Shown: positions 43,675 through 51,948, numbered from the stretch's first letter. The stretch is DNA of 64,000 nt from Chryseobacterium camelliae (GCF_027920545.1 NZ_CP115859.1:3373156-3437155); one strand, 5' to 3'. Notes: generated from the letters alone by a model not told the origin. Numbers and translations: made by a program.

Positions 43675-44916
43675 ATGCAAGAACTTTCTTTGTCTTCAAA
43701 ACTGAAGTACATCTTTTCTATTCCTGTTATTATTGCTGCTTTAGGCTACTTTGTAGATATCTACGACCTGCTTTTATTTGGAATCGTAAGAATTCCCAGT
43801 CTGAAAGCTTTAGGATTAGATCCTGACGCTGACGGGACTTTCATCCTCAATTGTCAAATGACAGGTTTGCTGATCGGAGGGATTCTCTGGGGTGTTTTCG
43901 GAGATAAAAAAGGGAGATTATCCGTTTTATTCGGATCCATTTTAGTGTACTCCTTAGCTAATATTGCCTGTGGATTTTTACCTTACTTCCCGAAAGAGCA
44001 TTTAGTTTATCAATATGCGGCTTTAAGATTTATTGCGGGAATTGGACTGGCCGGAGAGCTCGGAGCAGGAATTACATTGGTTTCTGAGAGTTTACCGAAG
44101 AATTTAAGGGCGATCGGAACTTCTGTAGTCGCGGGTTTTGGGTTAATGGGAGCAGTGGTTGCCCAATTGACAGTAGAATGGGCAGGTGGCTGGAATATTT
44201 CCTACATCATCGGAGGAATTTTGGGAATTCTACTTTTGTTTTTAAGAATCAGCGTTTCCGAATCCGGAATTTATAAAAATATGGAACATGGCTCTGTTTC
44301 CAAAGGGAATTTTCTTTCATTTTTCACGAATAAAGACCGATTGATACGATATTTGAAATGTATTGCAGTAGGATTGCCAACTTGGTATTGTATCGGGATT
44401 TTAGCGGTTTTAGCCAATCAGTTTGCTCCTGAATTAGGGATTAAAGATCTGAATCCCGGAAAAGCAATTATGTGGGCGTATGTCGGTATTTCTGTTGGTG
44501 ATTTAATGAGTGGTTTCATTTCCCATGCCTTGAAGTCCAGAAAAATGGCCATTTTCTATATGTTGGTTTTTACGATTATTGGCGTTACTATTATGTTGTT
44601 TGGAAATACAAATACGGAAACAAAGTATTATATTTTCTGTGTCTGGCTAGGGTTGGGAACGGGATATTGGGCGATGTTTGTAACATTAGCCGCAGAACAG
44701 TTTGGAACCAATATCAGAAATACGGCAACAACTACGGTTCCGAATATGGTTCGCGGATTGGTTCCCGTAATGATCTTTGTTTTTGATTTTTTTAAGAAAG
44801 ATTTTTCGGTAATTACAAGTGCTGCCATCGTAGGAATTATCGTATTCGGACTGGCTTTTTATTCTTCATTGACGATTTCAGAAACGCATGGTAAAGACCT
44901 GGAATTTACAGAATAA
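43675..44916 (+). CDS. MFS transporter (metabolite:proton symporter type)
   Basis: 413 residues, about 12 transmembrane helices. Seen: the MFS loop 2-3 motif WGVFGDKKGRLSVLFGSILVYSLANIACGF, RFIAGIGLAGELGAGITLVSE, a typical central loop and the AEQFGTNIRNTATTTVPNMVRGLVP stretch. This signature resembles the sugar/metabolite-proton symporter branch (ProP/ShiA/PcaK-like). Substrate unknown. Single gene. Confidence 0.88.
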   Translation: MQELSLSSKLKYIFSIPVIIAALGYFVDIYDLLLFGIVRIPSLKALGLDPDADGTFILNCQMTGLLIGGILWGVFGDKKGRLSVLFGSILVYSLANIACGFLPYFPKEHLVYQYAALRFIAGIGLAGELGAGITLVSESLPKNLRAIGTSVVAGFGLMGAVVAQLTVEWAGGWNISYIIGGILGILLLFLRISVSESGIYKNMEHGSVSKGNFLSFFTNKDRLIRYLKCIAVGLPTWYCIGILAVLANQFAPELGIKDLNPGKAIMWAYVGISVGDLMSGFISHALKSRKMAIFYMLVFTIIGVTIMLFGNTNTETKYYIFCVWLGLGTGYWAMFVTLAAEQFGTNIRNTATTTVPNMVRGLVPVMIFVFDFFKKDFSVITSAAIVGIIVFGLAFYSSLTISETHGKDLEFTE

Positions 44917-45082
44917 TTATAAGTGTTTAAGAAATATTTAAATCGTAATCTGCGTTATTATATTGATTAAGATGAACGAAATAAGTAAATTATGAAATTT
45001 AATATTAATTTATGCTTTGGATAATTAATATTTGTTTAACTTTAAAAACATTAAATAATACAAACCTTAAAACTAAATCACA

Positions 45083-45274
45083 ATGCAAAACAACATGTTA
45101 AAAAACGCCAAGAAATTACAAAAACAAGATCTTAAAAACATTATGGGAGGAGCAAGCGGAAATCCGGATTTATCTCTTTGCGGATGCAGCTGCTCAGGAT
45201 CTGTAACAGGACCATGGTATTGCGTGCAATATATCGCATGTCCACAAGTTTACAATTGCGGATCTGAAATTTAA
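45083..45274 (+). CDS. Cys-rich peptide with a double-glycine leader (bacteriocin-like)
   Basis: 63 residues. The first ~23 (MQNNMLKNAKKLQKQDLKNIMGG) look like a double-glycine leader: lysine-rich amphipathic helix then GG, as recognised by peptidase-containing ABC exporters. The core after GG has ~40 residues with six cysteines in two clusters (LCGCSC and YCVQYIACPQVYNC) and aromatic residues, compatible with three disulfides or modification. No processing enzyme, exporter or immunity gene is adjacent. Flavobacteria encode many such orphan peptides, often annotated as bacteriocin-like; activity is unknown. Confidence 0.75.
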   Translation: MQNNMLKNAKKLQKQDLKNIMGGASGNPDLSLCGCSCSGSVTGPWYCVQYIACPQVYNCGSEI

Positions 45275-45320
45275 TAGAGAATATTTCATTTAGAAATAAA
45301 CATTTCCACATTTAATACAC

Positions 45321-45350
45321 AAAGGCCTTTTGAGTTTTCAAAGGGCTTTT
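45321..45350 (+). terminator. Imperfect terminator after the GG-leader peptide
   Basis: AAAGGCCTTTTGA GTTT TCAAAGGGCTTTT: paired arms with one mismatch and a 3' T-run. Confidence 0.7.
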
Positions 45351-45378
45351 GTAATATTTATATAGCAACTCTACATTT

Positions 45379-45441
45379 TTCAAAATTCCCCTCCTTTGGA
45401 GGGGTGGCAAAAATTCAAAGAATTTTTGACGGGGTGGTTAA
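45379..45441. repeat. Dispersed intergenic repeat with CCCCTCC hairpin
   Basis: Contains CCCCTCCTTTGGAGGGG (45388-45404) followed by TGGCAAAAATT ... AATTTTTGACGGGGTGGTT. I recognise this pattern as a common Flavobacteria/Bacteroidetes intergenic repeat. It ends against the GC-rich hairpin at 45465. Confidence 0.7.
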
Positions 45442-45464
45442 AAATCAATTTCTCAAAATCGATT

Positions 45465-45491
45465 TTCGGCGGCGGCAAAGCCGCCGCCGAA
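45465..45491. terminator. GC-rich hairpin (CGG repeat stem)
   Basis: TTCGGCGGCGGC, loop AAA, GCCGCCGCCGAA: perfect 12-bp stem between convergent genes. Same family as 13591, 14515 and the split copy around the island. Confidence 0.8.
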
Positions 45492-45514
45492 ACCCACAAA
45501 ATAAGTTCAAAGAA

Positions 45515-46456
45515 TTAATCCAAATTCAAAATAAAAAGCAAATTTCCAGCACTTATAAAAACCCAAAGAAAAACAGCCAATGCCAAAGGCTTGAAGCCAA
45601 TCGTCTTTAAAGTCTGAATCGACAGTGTGGAACCTATAAAAAACAGGGTAAGATTCAATCCTGATTTTGCTGCAACGGTAATTCCTGAACTGAACCGATC
45701 AAAAAACGGGAAATACGTATTCAATAAAATTGCTACAATGAAATAGGCAATAAACCAGGGAATTTTAATTTTCGACTCTTTACTTTTAAAAATAAACATG
45801 GTGATCAAAGAAACCGGAATGATCCATAAAGCTCTTGCCAATTTGACGGTAGTCGCAATTTTTAAAGCTTCATTTCCATATTTACTTGCTGCTCCGACTA
45901 CCGAACTGGTGTCATGAATTCCAACAGCACACCACAAACCGAATTCTTCCTGTGAAAGATTCAGAAAATGACCAATCATCGGATAAACGAACAGTGCGAC
46001 AGAATTTAAGGTAAAAACAATGGCAAGAGCCAATGAAATTTGCTTCGTACTGGGTTTGATAATCGGGGAAGTAGCTGCAATCGCACTTCCGCCACAAATG
46101 GCAGTTCCTACAGAAATCAGATAAAATAGAGGTCTTTCAAGCTTTAAAAATTTACCAAGGAAATATCCCAAAACCATAACGGTACAAATACTGATTATGG
46201 TCAATACTAATCCTGATTTTCCGGCTTCTAAGGCTTCGTCTAATTTTAATCCGAAACCTAACCCTACAATGGAGATCTGTAATAAAAGATGAATATAATA
46301 GTGTAGTGCTTTCTCAAAGGGATTCCCGATAATGATTGCCAGAATAAAACCTAAAAGTAACGCAATTGGTGAAGAAACTAACGGAGTAAGGCACAAAACG
46401 GCCAAAGCAAAGAAAATTAGTTTTTTTGATCCTTCATGTTGAATGAAATCTTTCAT
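45515..46456 (-). CDS. YeiH-family putative sulfate/sulfonate exporter
   Basis: 313 residues with about 9-10 hydrophobic helices. Seen: LAIIIGNPFEKALHYYIHLLLQISIVGLGFGLKLDEALEAG, AICGGSAIAATSPIIKP and GIHDTSSVVGAASKYGNEALKIATTVKLARALWIIP, the conserved blocks of the YeiH (PSE) family. The substrate is not firmly known in the family. It is followed upstream by a LysR regulator on the same strand, the arrangement of E. coli yeiH/yeiE. Confidence 0.88.
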   Translation of the reverse strand: MKDFIQHEGSKKLIFFALAVLCLTPLVSSPIALLLGFILAIIIGNPFEKALHYYIHLLLQISIVGLGFGLKLDEALEAGKSGLVLTIISICTVMVLGYFLGKFLKLERPLFYLISVGTAICGGSAIAATSPIIKPSTKQISLALAIVFTLNSVALFVYPMIGHFLNLSQEEFGLWCAVGIHDTSSVVGAASKYGNEALKIATTVKLARALWIIPVSLITMFIFKSKESKIKIPWFIAYFIVAILLNTYFPFFDRFSSGITVAAKSGLNLTLFFIGSTLSIQTLKTIGFKPLALAVFLWVFISAGNLLFILNLD

Positions 46457-46554
46457 GCTGCAAAATTTTAAATTGATTTTTCAAAATTCCGCAAATTGTT
46501 ATTATGAAATAAATTGTATTTTGTTATAATGAATAACTTTAAGTTATGAATAAT

Positions 46555-46596
46555 GTAAGATGTAAGATGTAAGATGTAAGATGTAAGATGGAAGAT
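46555..46596. repeat. Heptanucleotide tandem repeat GTAAGAT x5 + GGAAGAT
   Basis: Six head-to-tail 7-bp units, five identical. It lies in the intergenic region between the LysR gene stop and the start of the YeiH gene, about 100 bp upstream of the latter. A change in unit number would alter the spacing of any regulatory site there. Confidence 0.93.
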
Positions 46597-46663
46597 GTTT
46601 TTTAGCTAAACAACAACTAGGTTGATATATTCATTAATACATTTTACATTTAACAAATCACAC

Positions 46664-47539
46664 CTATTCTGCAAATCTCAGGAAAAGTCTGATAAGTTCT
46701 GATTGCTCACCTTTTGGAAGAATAAAATGGAAATCTCTTTCAATGCTGAAGTTTTTAATATCAATAATGCTGAGCTGATTGTTTTTCAATTCATTTAAAA
46801 CTGTACTGATGGATAAAAAAGCCATGCTTTCGGAATATAAGAGATAGTTTTTGATGCTTTCACTGCTTCCCAACTGCATCACGATATTTAATTGATCAAT
46901 GAAAATTTCTTTTTCCTTCAGACGATTTTGGATGAATTCTAATGAGCCCGAACCCTGTTCTCTAAAAATCAATTCTGAATTGTATAAATCTTTAAGATGC
47001 AACGTTTTATTAGCTAAAGGATGATTGGCTTTTGCCACCAAAACAATTTCATCGGCTTTAAATTTTTTGTATTCAAAATAAGACGACTGGGATTCTCCTT
47101 CGATAATTCCCAGATCAATTTTTCCTTCTTTTAATAATTCAGAAATGATTTCTGTATTATGCGTAAGCAATTCAATTTTAATGTCTTTGTAATAGGAATT
47201 GAATTTGGCTAAAATTTCAGGTAAAATATATTGTGCAACTGTAGTACTTGCCCCAATAATCAGTTTTCCTCTATGTTGTTGATTGATCTGATTGATTTCA
47301 AATTCCAGATCACGGTAAATATTCCTGATTTTCTCGGCATATTCAAACAAAATTTTTCCGCTTTGTGTCAGCTGAATGGAAGTCCCTTTTCTGTCAAATA
47401 ATCTGGTATTTAATTGACTTTCAATTTCTTTAATGTGTTTTGTAACAGCCGGCTGAGAGATGTTCAACTCTTCCGATGCCTTTGTAAAGCCCGATCTGGT
47501 AGCTACCGTGTGAAAAACTTTTAATCTGTAATCAAACAT
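46664..47539 (-). CDS. LysR-family transcriptional regulator
   Basis: 291 residues. N-terminal winged HTH (RSGFTKASEELNISQPAVTKHIKEIESQLNTRLFDRKG, residues ~16-53) and a periplasmic-binding-type effector domain (GKLIIGASTTVAQYILPEILAKF, KIDLGIIEGESQS, LIFREQGSGSLEFIQ). It lies directly upstream of the YeiH-family gene on the same strand. LysR regulators usually control a neighbour, so the YeiH gene is the probable target. Effector unknown. Confidence 0.92.
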   Translation of the reverse strand: MFDYRLKVFHTVATRSGFTKASEELNISQPAVTKHIKEIESQLNTRLFDRKGTSIQLTQSGKILFEYAEKIRNIYRDLEFEINQINQQHRGKLIIGASTTVAQYILPEILAKFNSYYKDIKIELLTHNTEIISELLKEGKIDLGIIEGESQSSYFEYKKFKADEIVLVAKANHPLANKTLHLKDLYNSELIFREQGSGSLEFIQNRLKEKEIFIDQLNIVMQLGSSESIKNYLLYSESMAFLSISTVLNELKNNQLSIIDIKNFSIERDFHFILPKGEQSELIRLFLRFAE

Positions 47540-47635
47540 GTTAATGGGTGTTTGTTGATTGCTGCTGGTTGACAGTTTCCTGTAAAATTACGAATCTTAC
47601 GCTAACAACGGGCAACCGTCAACCATCGCCCACAT

Positions 47636-48940
47636 CTACAGATCAGAAAAACTCTTGTCATGAAGGTTTTCAAATCTACGGTTCTTAGCTTCCCCGATTT
47701 TTTGTTTTGAATAAATACTGCTGTTTCCTGATAATAAGTAAGATACAATACAGGCAATTGCAACATAGTTTCCACTTTCTGCTCCAAATAACTCGATTCC
47801 CATTAATGTACAAGCGAGCGGAGTATTGGTGGCTCCCGCAAAAACCGCTACAAATCCCATTCCTGCCAGCAAACCAAACGGAAGCGGGATAAATAATGAT
47901 AATGCACTTCCCAACGTAGCTCCAATAAAGAACAGCGGGGTGACTTCTCCTCCTTTGAAACCTGCCGAAAGGGTAATGATGGTAAAAATCATTTTTAGAG
48001 CAAAATCATATAAAGGAAGCTCTGTTTCAAAAGCTTCAAGAATTGTGGGAATTCCCAAACCGATATATCTCGTCGTTCCCATTGCAAAAACGGCTATTGC
48101 GACAATAATTCCGCCAATAACGGGACGAAACGGAGGATATTTAATATTAGATTTAAAAACAGAACCTGTCCAATGAATCATTTTACTGAAAGTCGCAGCA
48201 CAAATTCCAAAAGCAATTCCTGCCAGAATACTGTATAAAACAGGAAGAAATTCAAGTTTTGGAACAAAATCGATGTGATAATGCGTATGTTTTACATTCC
48301 AGAGATTCGTTATCCAATCTGCTAAAATTGCTGATGCAAAAGCAGGAAAAATGGCATTATAACGGATTCTTCCAATCAAGAAAACTTCAAGTCCGAAAAC
48401 GGCTCCGGCTAGAGGTGTTCCGAAAACCGATCCAAAGCCAGCTGCAATGGCAGAAATAATTAAAATTTTTCTTTCGTTTTTGTCGAGTTTAAATGGCTTT
48501 GTCAGCTGATCGGCAATCGCTCCTGCCATTTGCAAAGCAGTTCCTTCACGACCTGCAGAACCTCCGAAAAAATGAGTGATAATGGTTCCGAGATAAACAA
48601 AAGGAGCCATTTTAAAAGGAATGATTGCTTTGGGATCGTGGATGTTTTCAAGCAATACATTATTGCCGGCTTCAACATCTTTTCCGAAATAATAATATAA
48701 AAGCCCTACCAAAAATCCGGCAACCGGAAGAAAGGCAATCAGCCAGATATGATTTTCCCTGAAGTCGGTTGCCCATTCCAACGACTGTAAAAATCCGGCA
48801 GAAGCTGTTCCTGCCAATGCACCGATGATAAGACTTATGAACAGCCATTTAAAAATATAAGGCAAAGCCGGAAATTTTCTAAAGAAAAATTTGACGTGAA
48901 ATTTTGTTGTGTTTCTGAATGTTCGTTGATGTTTAGACAT
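47636..48940 (-). CDS. CLC-F type fluoride/proton antiporter
   Basis: 434 residues, CLC fold. Diagnostic of the fluoride subclass: where ordinary CLCs have GSGIP, this has VEAGNNVLLENIHDP (GNN at residues ~91-93), and where they have GKEGP it has AGREGTALQMAG. Other CLC blocks are normal (AIAAGFGSVFGTPLAGAVFGLEVF, GFKGGEVTPLFFIGATLGSALS). Expressed from a promoter with a fluoride riboswitch in the 5' leader, which supports fluoride export as the real role rather than chloride transport. Confidence 0.92.
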   Translation of the reverse strand: MSKHQRTFRNTTKFHVKFFFRKFPALPYIFKWLFISLIIGALAGTASAGFLQSLEWATDFRENHIWLIAFLPVAGFLVGLLYYYFGKDVEAGNNVLLENIHDPKAIIPFKMAPFVYLGTIITHFFGGSAGREGTALQMAGAIADQLTKPFKLDKNERKILIISAIAAGFGSVFGTPLAGAVFGLEVFLIGRIRYNAIFPAFASAILADWITNLWNVKHTHYHIDFVPKLEFLPVLYSILAGIAFGICAATFSKMIHWTGSVFKSNIKYPPFRPVIGGIIVAIAVFAMGTTRYIGLGIPTILEAFETELPLYDFALKMIFTIITLSAGFKGGEVTPLFFIGATLGSALSLFIPLPFGLLAGMGFVAVFAGATNTPLACTLMGIELFGAESGNYVAIACIVSYLLSGNSSIYSKQKIGEAKNRRFENLHDKSFSDL

Positions 48941-48943
48941 AAT

Positions 48944-49031
48944 TTTCCTGATCCAATTACTGTTGATAATCTTTTAATCAGGCGTCATCAGCTTTTGAAA
49001 AGCGGTTGGGCAAGGAAGAACACCATTTCCT
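48944..49031 (-). promoter_or_regulatory. Fluoride riboswitch (crcB motif) with translational switch
   Basis: Minus strand: GGAAAUGGUGUUCUUCC (stem GGAA/UUCC, 49030-49014), then CAACCGC UUUUC AAAAGC UGAUGACGCC (to 48981). AUGGUGUUC, AACCGC and CUGAUGACGCC are conserved features of the crcB/fluoride aptamer. The CCTGAT that starts with the aptamer's last two C (48982-48977) pairs with ATCAGG (48952-48947) right at the ribosome-binding region, six to seven nt before the ATG. Ligand-bound aptamer and this helix exclude each other, so fluoride should open translation. Confidence 0.88.
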
Positions 49032-49039
49032 TTATTTTG

Positions 49040-49047
49040 CAAATATA
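49040..49047 (-). promoter_or_regulatory. -7 element of the fluoride antiporter gene
   Basis: TATATTTG on the minus strand, a full match. The transcript would begin close to the first base of the riboswitch. Confidence 0.7.
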
Positions 49048-49056
49048 GCTATTATT

Positions 49057-49896
49057 TTAATTTTTATAATGAATGGCTTTACCTATTTCAATAGGATTAT
49101 TGTATTTTCTTATAATTTCCTGCATGCTTTTTACCTGTGTGTTAAGCTCATCAATGCTGTGTATTTCTTTTCCTCCGATGTTGATATTCAGATTGCTGTT
49201 GGTTTTACTGAAATTGGTTCTTTCAAATGAAAAAGGATCATTATAAAACTCGAGTAAAAGTTTTTGTTTTTGCTTTTCATTAATCGGGATGGCTTTGTTT
49301 CCAAAATTGGACTCAAGGAAATCATCAGTAGGATAGATCTCTGCAAGCTCCTGGTTTTTTACCAGATGATAAATGAAGTTTTTTTGGGTATCGGAGATTT
49401 CAAAAATCAGCCCTGGAAGACCGGAAAATTTAAATGGTCCCTCATTAAAAGGAATATCTTTACAGAACCAAGCAATCCAGTTTCTTCCTCCAAATCTGGT
49501 TGTTGCTTTTTGCAATGTGTAATGTTGTACCTGTTTAGTCTCATGTGAGATGTTCCAGGTCATTTTATCATTGGTTTTAAATGTATAATATCCAAATTTG
49601 ATATTGATAAAGTTTTCATTTTCAAATGAATTTATCTTTCTTTTTACGATCTGCCCTGTCATATCAATATGTTTATTGTCGCTGTTTCCGAATTTTTTAT
49701 TCAGGGAATCAGCAACGAGAAGATTACGTCCGTAAAACTTTACATTTTTAGGATTGATATCCAGAATCATGTTAAATTTTTGATAATCAGTTTCTGTAGA
49801 ATCCATTTTTAATTGAAGTTCATAAATATACCTGTGGGTTTGTGAACTAAAAAAAGCAACGTTCAGTAAACAAAAAAAGGCTAAAAAATTTTTCAT
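49057..49896 (-). CDS. GLPGLI-family secreted protein
   Basis: About 279 residues from ATG at 49896 (MKNFLAFFCLLNVAFFSSQ, signal peptide); the frame extends to 49938, inside the next gene, and is rejected. Seen: KFSGLPGLIFEISD, the eponymous GLPGLI motif near residue 160, and the beta-rich architecture with HRYIYELQLKMDSTE at the front. This is a common, functionally undefined Bacteroidetes family, thought to be exported. Confidence 0.92.
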   Translation of the reverse strand: MKNFLAFFCLLNVAFFSSQTHRYIYELQLKMDSTETDYQKFNMILDINPKNVKFYGRNLLVADSLNKKFGNSDNKHIDMTGQIVKRKINSFENENFINIKFGYYTFKTNDKMTWNISHETKQVQHYTLQKATTRFGGRNWIAWFCKDIPFNEGPFKFSGLPGLIFEISDTQKNFIYHLVKNQELAEIYPTDDFLESNFGNKAIPINEKQKQKLLLEFYNDPFSFERTNFSKTNSNLNINIGGKEIHSIDELNTQVKSMQEIIRKYNNPIEIGKAIHYKN

Positions 49897-49915
49897 GATG
49901 GCATTTGGTTTGAGT

Positions 49916-50785
49916 CTATCTAAAATAAGAATGATCAAGAATATACTTTTTGCTGATTTCTATGCTCTCAAAAATATCCTTATCGCTGGAATCCTGTTCT
50001 AAAAACCAATGCTGAAGACCTGCCTGTTTTTCGGCTTCAAAAAGTCTTTTAAAATCAATCGTCCCGTTTCCTATTTCGGCAAAATCTTTTGTTTCAGCCT
50101 TTATGTCTTTCACATGCCACAATGGAAACCTTTTCGGGTATTTTTCAAAGTAAACTAACGGATCTAGACCAGCTTTTGAAATCCAGTACAAATCCAGTTC
50201 CATTTTGACCAGTTCAGGGGAAGTGTTTTCTAATATGAATTCATAAACATTTCTTGAATTATCAAATTTTTCAAATTCAAAATCATGATTATGGTAAGCA
50301 AACTGAATTCCTGCCTTTTTCGTAATTTCTCCCGACTTATCAAATATTTCCGGAAGTTTTTGATAATGTTCAACGGTACGTTCTTCCGGGAAAAGATAAG
50401 AACAGACCATATATTTTGAACCGATGAAATGTAAATCTTCAACCGATTTTTCCCAATTTTTTAACAAGGTTCCTTGGTCATTATGAAGAATTCCGGTGGT
50501 GTGATGTGAACTGATTACTTTTAAACCCACATTGTTCAGAACAGATTGAAATTCATTTCCGGTTTTTCCAAAGAAAGTACCGTTATAACCGTAGATTTCC
50601 AATTCTGTAAAGCCTAAACCGGCCAATCTTTCCAATGTCTTTTCTAGATTTTCTGAAATGGAATCCCGAACGGTATAAAGTTGAATGGCCAATGTTTTTT
50701 TATGGGTTTTAAGATTAGAAATTCCACAAGAATACAGACCTAAAAATCCCAGTGAGGAAAGCGTTATAAAATCTTTTCTGTGCAT
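49916..50785 (-). CDS. TIM-barrel sugar isomerase/epimerase-like lipoprotein
   Basis: 289 residues of the xylose-isomerase-like AP endonuclease 2 superfamily: AIQLYTVRDSISENLEKTLERLAGLGFTELEIYGYNG (residues ~32-68), GLKVISSHHT, FAYHNHDFEFEKF, KMELDLYWISKAGLDPL and HVKDIKAETKDFAEIGNGTIDFKRLF, with the expected metal-ligand Glu/Asp/His residues. The N-terminus (MHRKDFITLSSLGFLGLYSCG) resembles a lipoprotein or Tat-type signal, so it probably acts outside the cytoplasm. Sugar unknown. Confidence 0.88.
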   Translation of the reverse strand: MHRKDFITLSSLGFLGLYSCGISNLKTHKKTLAIQLYTVRDSISENLEKTLERLAGLGFTELEIYGYNGTFFGKTGNEFQSVLNNVGLKVISSHHTTGILHNDQGTLLKNWEKSVEDLHFIGSKYMVCSYLFPEERTVEHYQKLPEIFDKSGEITKKAGIQFAYHNHDFEFEKFDNSRNVYEFILENTSPELVKMELDLYWISKAGLDPLVYFEKYPKRFPLWHVKDIKAETKDFAEIGNGTIDFKRLFEAEKQAGLQHWFLEQDSSDKDIFESIEISKKYILDHSYFR

Positions 50786-50786
50786 T

Positions 50787-51254
50787 TTACAGGAAAGGTT
50801 TCATTTCGTCTTCAATCTGTGTTCTCAGTTCCATCAGACGTTTTGCATATTGCTCTTTTTGTTTGTCTTCTTCTGTTTCAGGGATCCATTTGGGAACCGG
50901 CAGTTTTTTCCCATTTTCATCGACGGCTACAAAAACAATGATACAGTGTGTCTTTTTATCAAAATTCGGCTGCTTTAAGTTTCTCGAAAAAACATTAATC
51001 GAAATATGCATACTCGAAGAACCTGTGTAAATAACCTGCGCTTCTACTTTTACAATTTCCCCGATTTTGATGGGTTCGTAAAAACGTATTCCGCCTACAT
51101 ATACGGTTACGGAATAGTTTCCACTCCAGGTAGTTGCACAGGCATAACCTGCCTGATCAATCCATTTCATGACACTTCCGCCATGTACGTTGCCTCCGTA
51201 GTTCACATTCGAAGGCTCCGAAATAAACTGAAAAGTGATCGGTTTGTTTTCCAT
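50787..51254 (-). CDS. Hotdog-fold acyl-CoA thioesterase (YciA-like)
   Basis: About 155 residues from ATG at 51254 (MENKPITFQFISEPSNVNYGGNVHGGSVMKWIDQAGY). The NYGGNVHGGSVMKWID segment carries the catalytic Asp of the Acot/YciA hotdog thioesterases. Then come VKVEAQVIYTGSSSMHISINVF and CIIVFVAVDENGK. It hydrolyses acyl-CoA in the cytoplasm. Followed after 1 bp by the isomerase gene, so co-transcribed. Confidence 0.9.
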   Translation of the reverse strand: MENKPITFQFISEPSNVNYGGNVHGGSVMKWIDQAGYACATTWSGNYSVTVYVGGIRFYEPIKIGEIVKVEAQVIYTGSSSMHISINVFSRNLKQPNFDKKTHCIIVFVAVDENGKKLPVPKWIPETEEDKQKEQYAKRLMELRTQIEDEMKPFL

Positions 51255-51316
51255 TTCCACTAAAATTTTGATTGAATAAAGGTATTTAATAATTTTCAAA
51301 ATCATGGATTAAATCC

Positions 51317-51324
51317 TACTTTTG
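51317..51324 (+). promoter_or_regulatory. -7 element of the arsC-like gene
   Basis: TACTTTTG, a full match; ATG follows at 51380. Confidence 0.5.
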
Positions 51325-51379
51325 AAGTCGGAAAGTTCAATGAAGACGAATTTTAATAAACAACAGACTTAAAATCATA

Positions 51380-51733
51380 ATGAAAAAAGTATTTTATCTT
51401 AATACCTGCGATACCTGCAGAAAAATTTTAGCACAATTCGACCTTACAGACTGGGAGCTTCGCGAGATCAAAAAAGAACCGATCACAAAAGAAGAACTGG
51501 CAGAAATGCATAAAAAGACAAAGTCTTATGAAGCCTTATTCAGCAAAAAATCGACTCAGATCAAGTTGAGAGGACTGGATGTAAAGTCTCTTACGGAAAA
51601 GGATTTTAAAGAACTGTTATTAGATCATTATACTTTTTTGAAACGTCCTGTTTTTATCACAGATGAAAAAATTTTTGTTGGAAATGATAAGAATAATGTG
51701 GCGGCTTTGCAAGAGTTTTTTGGAGTGGGGTAG
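51380..51733 (+). CDS. ArsC/Spx-family protein
   Basis: 117 residues, thioredoxin-like ArsC family: the N-terminal NTCDTCRKILAQFDL has a CxxC (residues 10-13), ELREIKKEPITKEEL follows, then KRPVFITDEKIFVGNDK. It resembles the short YffB/ArsC-like proteins. Arsenate reduction is possible but not shown, because no other ars genes are nearby. Confidence 0.82.
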   Translation: MKKVFYLNTCDTCRKILAQFDLTDWELREIKKEPITKEELAEMHKKTKSYEALFSKKSTQIKLRGLDVKSLTEKDFKELLLDHYTFLKRPVFITDEKIFVGNDKNNVAALQEFFGVG

Positions 51734-51782
51734 TTTTGCCACGAGTTAACCGGTATTGAAGATTTTTTGAAGAATAAATCCA

Positions 51783-51817
51783 AACCTCATAGGTTTTTAA
51801 AACCTATGAGGTTTTTT
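51783..51817 (+). terminator. Rho-independent terminator after the arsC-like gene
   Basis: AACCTCATAGGTTTT TAA AACCTATGAGGTT followed by TTTT. Confidence 0.88.
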
Positions 51818-51851
51818 GTACAAATTGACTTTAGGAAACACACTGCAAGTC

Positions 51852-51918
51852 TAGCCCCGATTGTAGTGACATCCTTTTGTGCAGCAAAGCGGAACAAAAG
51901 ATATAGCGGAAAGCGGGA
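51852..51918. repeat. Dispersed flavobacterial intergenic repeat
   Basis: Begins TAGCCCCGATTGTAGTGACATCC and ends AAAGATATAGCGGAAAGCGGGA, with an internal imperfect dyad TTTTGT...ACAAAA. I recognise the AGCCCCGAT...ATCCTTTT...AAAAGATATAGCGGA...GCGGG pattern as a frequent intergenic repeat in Flavobacteriia. No coding potential. Confidence 0.7.
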
Positions 51919-51948
51919 ATCAGCTTCTAAAAATATTTACATTAAAAC

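Noticed and set aside
47602..47787. 61-codon minus-strand ORF at the end of the CLC-F gene
   Set aside because: It overlaps the CLC-F coding region in another frame and has no family features.
48941..49056. Short coding gene upstream of the CLC-F gene
   Set aside because: The region is better explained as promoter plus riboswitch; no ORF of useful length on the minus strand.
51380..51733. Arsenic resistance locus
   Set aside because: Only the ArsC/Spx-like gene is present, with no arsR, arsB/acr3 or other ars gene, so a resistance operon is not supported.
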